Below, piece after piece: positions 4,455 to 6,272 of a stretch of 6,272 bases of DNA (positions are counted from its first letter, which is position 1; each line of letters opens with the position of its first letter). Position numbers and translations under genes: made by a program. The notes under the pieces are model-generated. The model did no database searches, was not told the origin of the DNA, and worked only from the letters and a program-made list of their open reading frames with translations. Origin of the DNA: Spirochaetales bacterium (GTDB lineage Bacteria > Spirochaetota > Spirochaetia > DSM-27196 > PWMO01); contig SLTF01000046.1 of NCBI GenBank assembly GCA_007130025.1, positions 1 to 6,272 of the forward strand, read 5' to 3'.

Positions 4455-6272
4455 TCAGCGCTCCAGGATGAACTCTACTCGTCGGTTCTTCCAGACGTTC
4501 TGCCGGTCGCTGTGCGGAACCACGGGACGCGTCCCTCCGAGCCCTTCGATCCGCATGCGGTCGCGGTCGATGCCCAGAATGATCAGCGCCTGGCGCACCT
4601 CCTCGGCACGCGCCCGCGAGAGCGGTGCAAGCCGGCTTCGCTCTTCCTCGGCCCGCTGGGCCCGCTCCTGCGCGGTTGACTCCTGCCAGAAGACGTGGGC
4701 AGCGTGGCCCTCAATCAGAATCCGTCGGTCGGGATAACGGTCCAGAATCACCGCCAGCCGCCGCAGCGTTGCCAGGTTGCGGTCCAGATCTTCGCGGTCG
4801 ACGTCGAAGAGGTCCGGCGTATTCGGCGCAAACTGGATGCTCGGGATGCGGATCCGCAGACGATCGCCCTCGCGCATGACCAGGATGTCGATCGGGATGG
4901 TTGCCGCCATCTCCGATTGGTTGCCACGGGTATCGCTGACGCGAAGCACCGCGGTGTAGTCCTCCGCCGACTGCACCAACTCGCCGGATGCCGAGAGTCC
5001 GTTCCAGGTGATGAATCGGTCCGGAGCGCCCCGGCCCCCAAAGGTCGTAAAGGGGTTGCCGCGCGGGTCGATGATGTCCAGCGTCCAGCGGTCCAGCGGC
5101 AGCAGACTCTGCGCCTCCATGCGAATCTGCAGCAGGTCGTTCACGCCGTCACCATCGGGTGAGAACGGAAGCGGACTCACCGCCACGTGCACCGCCGGGG
5201 GCGTTTCCGGCACGAGCATCGAGACGCGGTCCACAAAGATCGGGCCAACACCAGAGATCCGTGGTTTATTGCCGTTGGCAAAGATGACCTGAAAATCCAC
5301 CGTATACTGGCCCTCGGCAACGGACTGTCCCGCGTTGTTTTCGCCGTTCCAGACCAGCCGTTCGAAGGGGGTTCGCACGTGCCGGCTTCGCACCACCCGC
5401 CCGCGCTCGTCGCGAATATCGAGCAGGAACTGGTCGATTCCTTCCGTCACACTCACTACGGGAATGATGCTCACCCCGCCGTCGGCACGACCAAGCTGAA
5501 CCGTGTTTCCGTCAATCCGGACATCAACGTCGGCCACGCGCGTATCCTTGCGGATCTGTACCACGTTGCTCTGCCCGCGGTTGCCGGCGCGATCAACCGC
5601 CTCCATGGAGAAGGAGTAGAATCCATCGGGGAGTTCACCGATGGCCGGGTCAACGCCGTCCCACTGAAAGATAAACTCGCTCTCGGTGAACCCAAGCTCG
5701 CGTACCGTCTGCACGCGACGGCCCACCGGCGTTTCGAATACCACGTTCCAGTCGAGACCGGGTTCGATTCGCATGCGGAGTTCTATCCCGCGGCGGTCGG
5801 CCCCTCCAAATACCAGCGGCTGACCGGAAGCGGTCACTTCCGGGAAGGTGTTGGCCACGATTGAAGCGCGCGGCGGTACGGTATCGATCTCGAAGCTCAC
5901 CAGTGGGGACTCCACAACGGTGCCGTTCTCGTACTCCACAAAGAGCTGCGCTCGGTAGCCGCCGTCCTGCAGCCGCCGCCCCTGCCCGTCGAGTCCGTCG
6001 AAGTCCACCCGACGGGGAACCACCTGTCCGCCCTCGAAGCGCCGAACGACGGTTGCCGGCTGCCGATCGGGACTGATCTGCAGTCGCCACGAGGCCACCG
6101 CGTCCGCTTCGAGTACCGTGGTCTCAAAGGTCAGGCTGTCCTGAACACCGTTCCCGTTGGGCGAGAAGGCGGGATAGGAGGCGCGCAGCGCGACGTCGCC
6201 GGAGCGCAGGTTGAGCGAGATCCGCCAGTCGGAACGAAACACCGAGCGGTTGCCGGCGCGGTCAACGCCAAC
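4455..6272 (-). CDS. Cell-envelope protein with Ig-like/FlgD-like repeats and C-terminal OmpA domain, 5'-truncated
   Basis: The frame stays open to the window edge (VGVDRAGNRS precedes the GTG at 6242), so the gene is partial; 605 C-terminal residues are visible. It is probably exported to the periplasm or outer membrane, but the signal peptide is outside the window. Counted from the edge, there are about four Ig-like units of the FlgD/CHU_C kind. Two open with a motif like that seen at gliding/envelope domain starts: FSPNGNGVQDSL (36-47) and FSPDGDGVNDLL (370-381). VDRAGN ends units at 4-9 and 226-231, and strands such as DGLDGQGRRLQDGGY (92-106) and WNGENNAGQSVAEGQY (308-323) repeat the 'W-N-G...G...G-x-Y' pattern. 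The OmpA domain (about 466-605) has IQFAPNTPDL, ILIEGHAAH, LSRARAEEV, GLGGTRPVVP and WKNRRVEF. The usual GHTD is GHAA, and about 20 Glu/Arg/Ala-rich residues are inserted before LSRARA. A role in tethering the envelope to peptidoglycan or in carrying adhesion domains is inference. Confidence 0.88.
   Translation of the reverse strand, partial: VGVDRAGNRSVFRSDWRISLNLRSGDVALRASYPAFSPNGNGVQDSLTFETTVLEADAVASWRLQISPDRQPATVVRRFEGGQVVPRRVDFDGLDGQGRRLQDGGYRAQLFVEYENGTVVESPLVSFEIDTVPPRASIVANTFPEVTASGQPLVFGGADRRGIELRMRIEPGLDWNVVFETPVGRRVQTVRELGFTESEFIFQWDGVDPAIGELPDGFYSFSMEAVDRAGNRGQSNVVQIRKDTRVADVDVRIDGNTVQLGRADGGVSIIPVVSVTEGIDQFLLDIRDERGRVVRSRHVRTPFERLVWNGENNAGQSVAEGQYTVDFQVIFANGNKPRISGVGPIFVDRVSMLVPETPPAVHVAVSPLPFSPDGDGVNDLLQIRMEAQSLLPLDRWTLDIIDPRGNPFTTFGGRGAPDRFITWNGLSASGELVQSAEDYTAVLRVSDTRGNQSEMAATIPIDILVMREGDRLRIRIPSIQFAPNTPDLFDVDREDLDRNLATLRRLAVILDRYPDRRILIEGHAAHVFWQESTAQERAQRAEEERSRLAPLSRARAEEVRQALIILGIDRDRMRIEGLGGTRPVVPHSDRQNVWKNRRVEFILER
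5577..5597 (-). repeat. Copy of a 21-nt coding repeat
   Basis: This stretch matches 6246-6266 at 20 of 21 bases. Both code for VDRAGNR at the end of an Ig-like unit, so it reflects domain duplication inside the OmpA-like gene rather than a mobile or regulatory repeat. Confidence 0.6.
6246..6266 (-). repeat. Second copy of the 21-nt coding repeat
   Basis: It pairs with 5577-5597 (one base differs). It lies at the very edge of the window and is the evidence that the Ig-like repeat array continues upstream of the visible part of the gene. Confidence 0.6.

Noticed and set aside
3981..4679. Plus-strand open frame of 232 codons
   Set aside because: It is antisense to parts of DUF432, the small basic gene and the OmpA-like gene and runs through the terminator hairpin.
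5187..5864. Plus-strand open frame of 225 codons
   Set aside because: It is fully antisense to the OmpA-like gene, whose protein has recognisable domains; G+C-rich DNA often leaves such shadow frames open.
6240..6242. GTG at 6242 as the start of the OmpA-like gene
   Set aside because: The frame continues to the edge and encodes VDRAGNR, a repeat motif of the same protein; no signal peptide follows the GTG.

Overview
The window is G+C-rich bacterial DNA, densely coding, with no RNA gene, mobile element or CRISPR array visible. A spirochaete (Spirochaetota, free-living Spirochaeta-like) is my best guess. The main support is the OmpA-type protein, whose Ig-like repeats and unusual OmpA C-terminus resemble Treponema/Spirochaeta proteins as I remember them; the acetate kinase has a C-terminal tail that I also associate with spirochaetes. 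This is recognition from memory, not a search.

Layout. Plus strand, 1-2456: the 3' part of an acetate kinase gene (ackA), then 3 nt later a complete gene for a LarA-family (nickel-pincer lactate racemase-like, DUF2088) protein. The two are probably one transcript and link substrate-level phosphorylation to 2-hydroxyacid metabolism. A 40-nt convergent gap with a GC hairpin follows. Minus strand, 4334 down to 2497: a tight three-gene cluster. It holds a 72-residue very basic protein, a DUF432-like soluble protein, and a small MscS-type mechanosensitive channel whose ribosome-binding site sits on the DUF432 stop codon. Minus strand, 6272 down to 4455: the 3' part of a large gene for a cell-envelope protein with Ig-like/FlgD-like repeats and a C-terminal OmpA domain, ended by a strong intrinsic terminator at 4398-4427.

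Both edge genes (ackA and the OmpA-like gene) run off the window: their frames stay open to the edge, so the first ATG/GTG seen in each is internal. The only non-coding stretch above 100 nt is 4335-4454, which holds the terminator and the leader of the small basic gene.

No clear new defence or mobile system is present. The most interesting points are the translationally coupled DUF432-MscS pair headed by an unknown basic protein, the LarA homologue that keeps part of the known active site and sits beside acetate kinase, and the OmpA domain that lacks the usual peptidoglycan-binding aspartate.
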